From a candidate division TA06 bacterium DG_78 (GTDB taxonomy: Bacteria > Hydrothermota > Tepidihabitantia > SM23-42), in assembly GCA_001303225.1 (NCBI GenBank), contig LJNI01000172.1, forward strand, positions 1 to 5,779: a DNA stretch of 5,779 bases. Reading direction: 5' to 3'. The notes beneath the pieces were generated by a model. That model worked only from the letters and a program-made list of their open reading frames with translations. It was not told where the DNA came from and did not search any database. A program made the translations under genes and the position numbers. Position 1 is the stretch's first letter. Each line of letters opens with the position of its first letter. Below, in pieces: positions 5,257 to 5,779 of this stretch.

Positions 5257-5445
5257 CTACTCCTTAGTTCTCTTATGGCGCCAATATTTTCGGCGTCTCA
5301 GCTTTATAAAGATATATATACCGATAATCACAATAATAATTGGCCAATCACGGTAAAAGGAAAATATCGTAATGCCGTAGTTAGATGCCCAAATCCAGAT
5401 GCCAATGAAAATTAATAAAATTGAAAGGAATACACCGCAACCCAT
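5257..5445 (-). CDS. Small two-helix membrane protein (LiaF/DUF5668-like)
   Basis: This 62-residue protein has two hydrophobic stretches: about 4-22 (GVFLSILLIFIGIWIWASN) and about 33-48 (DWPIIIVIIGIYIFIK), separated by a short loop, and then a strongly basic tail (KLRRRKYWRHKRTKE) expected to stay in the cytoplasm. The WPIIIVIIGIYIFI pattern, a Trp-Pro opening the second helix, resembles the small membrane domain found in LiaF-like and DUF5668 proteins; this is recognition by pattern only. The ATG at 5445 has GGAGG 7 bases upstream, overlapping the stop codon of the preceding gene, so the two genes form an operon. LiaF-like and DUF4097-like proteins often sit together and are linked to cell-envelope stress, but a role here is inference. 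Confidence 0.75.
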   Translation of the reverse strand: MGCGVFLSILLIFIGIWIWASNYGITIFSFYRDWPIIIVIIGIYIFIKLRRRKYWRHKRTKE

Positions 5446-5456
5446 ACGCCTTCCTC

Positions 5457-5779
5457 CTATTTGTTAATTGTTTCTTTTGTTTCGCGTTTCTTTAAAAACG
5501 TGTCGCCATAATCACATTTGATATAAATCGTACCTTTACCATTGTTCATAGTTCCTTTTAAGGAGAATTCGCTTTTTTGCTCATCTCTGAGCGGTAGGTC
5601 GCTCGATATAGTGCCTTCCTCGGTTTCAATACTCACGCGAGCATCAGTTTGATCATCAAGATAGATCGTTACATCACCACTGCGGGAATGGATGTCAAGG
5701 TTGTTTACCTCGGCATAATCAAGTGAAATATCACCTGATATTATATTACCAGTAAAAGAACCTCTCAGGTCTTTGCCTG
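5457..5779 (-). CDS. DUF4097-like beta-repeat protein, C-terminal 106 residues (starts beyond the window)
   Basis: The reverse complement of 5777-5457 reads without interruption from GKDLRGSFTGNIISGDISLDY to KKRETKETINK and a TAG at 5457-5459. The fragment shows a repeated beta-strand pattern with short SGD-type turns: IISGDISLD, SRSGDVTIYLDD and TEEGTISSDL. It also has an alternating hydrophobic/polar rhythm and a late NNGKGTIYIKCDYGD. This is characteristic of DUF4097 (putative adhesin or 'toastrack') beta-solenoid domains, often found in the extracytoplasmic part of envelope proteins. The charged C-terminus has no membrane anchor, and any signal peptide lies outside the window. Its stop overlaps the ribosome-binding site of the small membrane protein, so the two are co-translated. 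Confidence 0.75.
   Translation of the reverse strand, partial: GKDLRGSFTGNIISGDISLDYAEVNNLDIHSRSGDVTIYLDDQTDARVSIETEEGTISSDLPLRDEQKSEFSLKGTMNNGKGTIYIKCDYGDTFLKKRETKETINK

Noticed and set aside
5161..5415. 84-residue open frame on the plus strand
   Set aside because: It is antisense to the small membrane protein gene, which has a good ribosome-binding site and membrane pattern; the plus-strand product has none of these.

Overview
The window is a bacterial ribosomal protein/RNA polymerase operon, transcribed entirely on the minus strand (right to left). From high to low coordinates the order is: end of a DUF4097-like gene, a 62-residue two-helix membrane protein, tuf (EF-Tu), rpmG (L33), tRNA-Trp, secE, nusG, rplK (L11), rplA (L1), rplJ (L10), rplL (L7/L12) and the first 124 codons of rpoB. 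This order is conserved across many bacterial phyla. DNA outside tuf is moderately AT-rich. The organism cannot be named from the window. EF-Tu has a non-standard switch I (KILTI where nearly all EF-Tu have RGITI), which I associate from memory with planctomycete-type EF-Tu and some uncultured phyla; this is a hint, not an assignment.

Right end (5257-5779): the C-terminus of a beta-repeat protein and a small membrane protein, joined by a stop codon that overlaps the next ribosome-binding site. They look like a separate envelope-related module. The 296-base gap 4961-5256 holds two promoters facing tuf, each with exact TTGACA and TATAAT boxes 16 bases apart, plus several short inverted repeats; I see no convincing terminator there.

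Centre (3742-4960): tuf is nearly complete, but a 7-base tandem duplication close to its 3' end shifts the frame. The last 26 or so residues, ending [10 protein letters not shown], are still present in the next frame, and its original stop forms TAATG with the rpmG start. Either this is an assembly or sequencing error, or this tuf copy is damaged. rpmG has no Shine-Dalgarno of its own, so its translation probably depends on ribosomes that finish tuf.

Between rpmG and tRNA-Trp (3381-3595) lies the only sizeable non-coding stretch inside the operon. It holds an AT-rich imperfect palindrome of about 115 bases followed by a CTCG/CGAG-rich foldback block, and looks like an inserted dispersed repeat.

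Left part (1-3380): tRNA-Trp, secE, nusG, rplK, rplA, rplJ and rplL are packed with gaps of 17 bases or less, or with 1-4 base overlaps. There is no room for an L10 leader before rplJ. The only larger gap is the 148 bases between rplL and rpoB. Together the genes supply the protein-export channel subunit SecE, the transcription factor NusG, the L1 stalk and L7/L12 stalk of the 50S subunit, L33, EF-Tu and RNA polymerase beta. Apart from the EF-Tu peculiarities and the repeat block this is an ordinary housekeeping region; I found no evidence of a new defence or mobile system.
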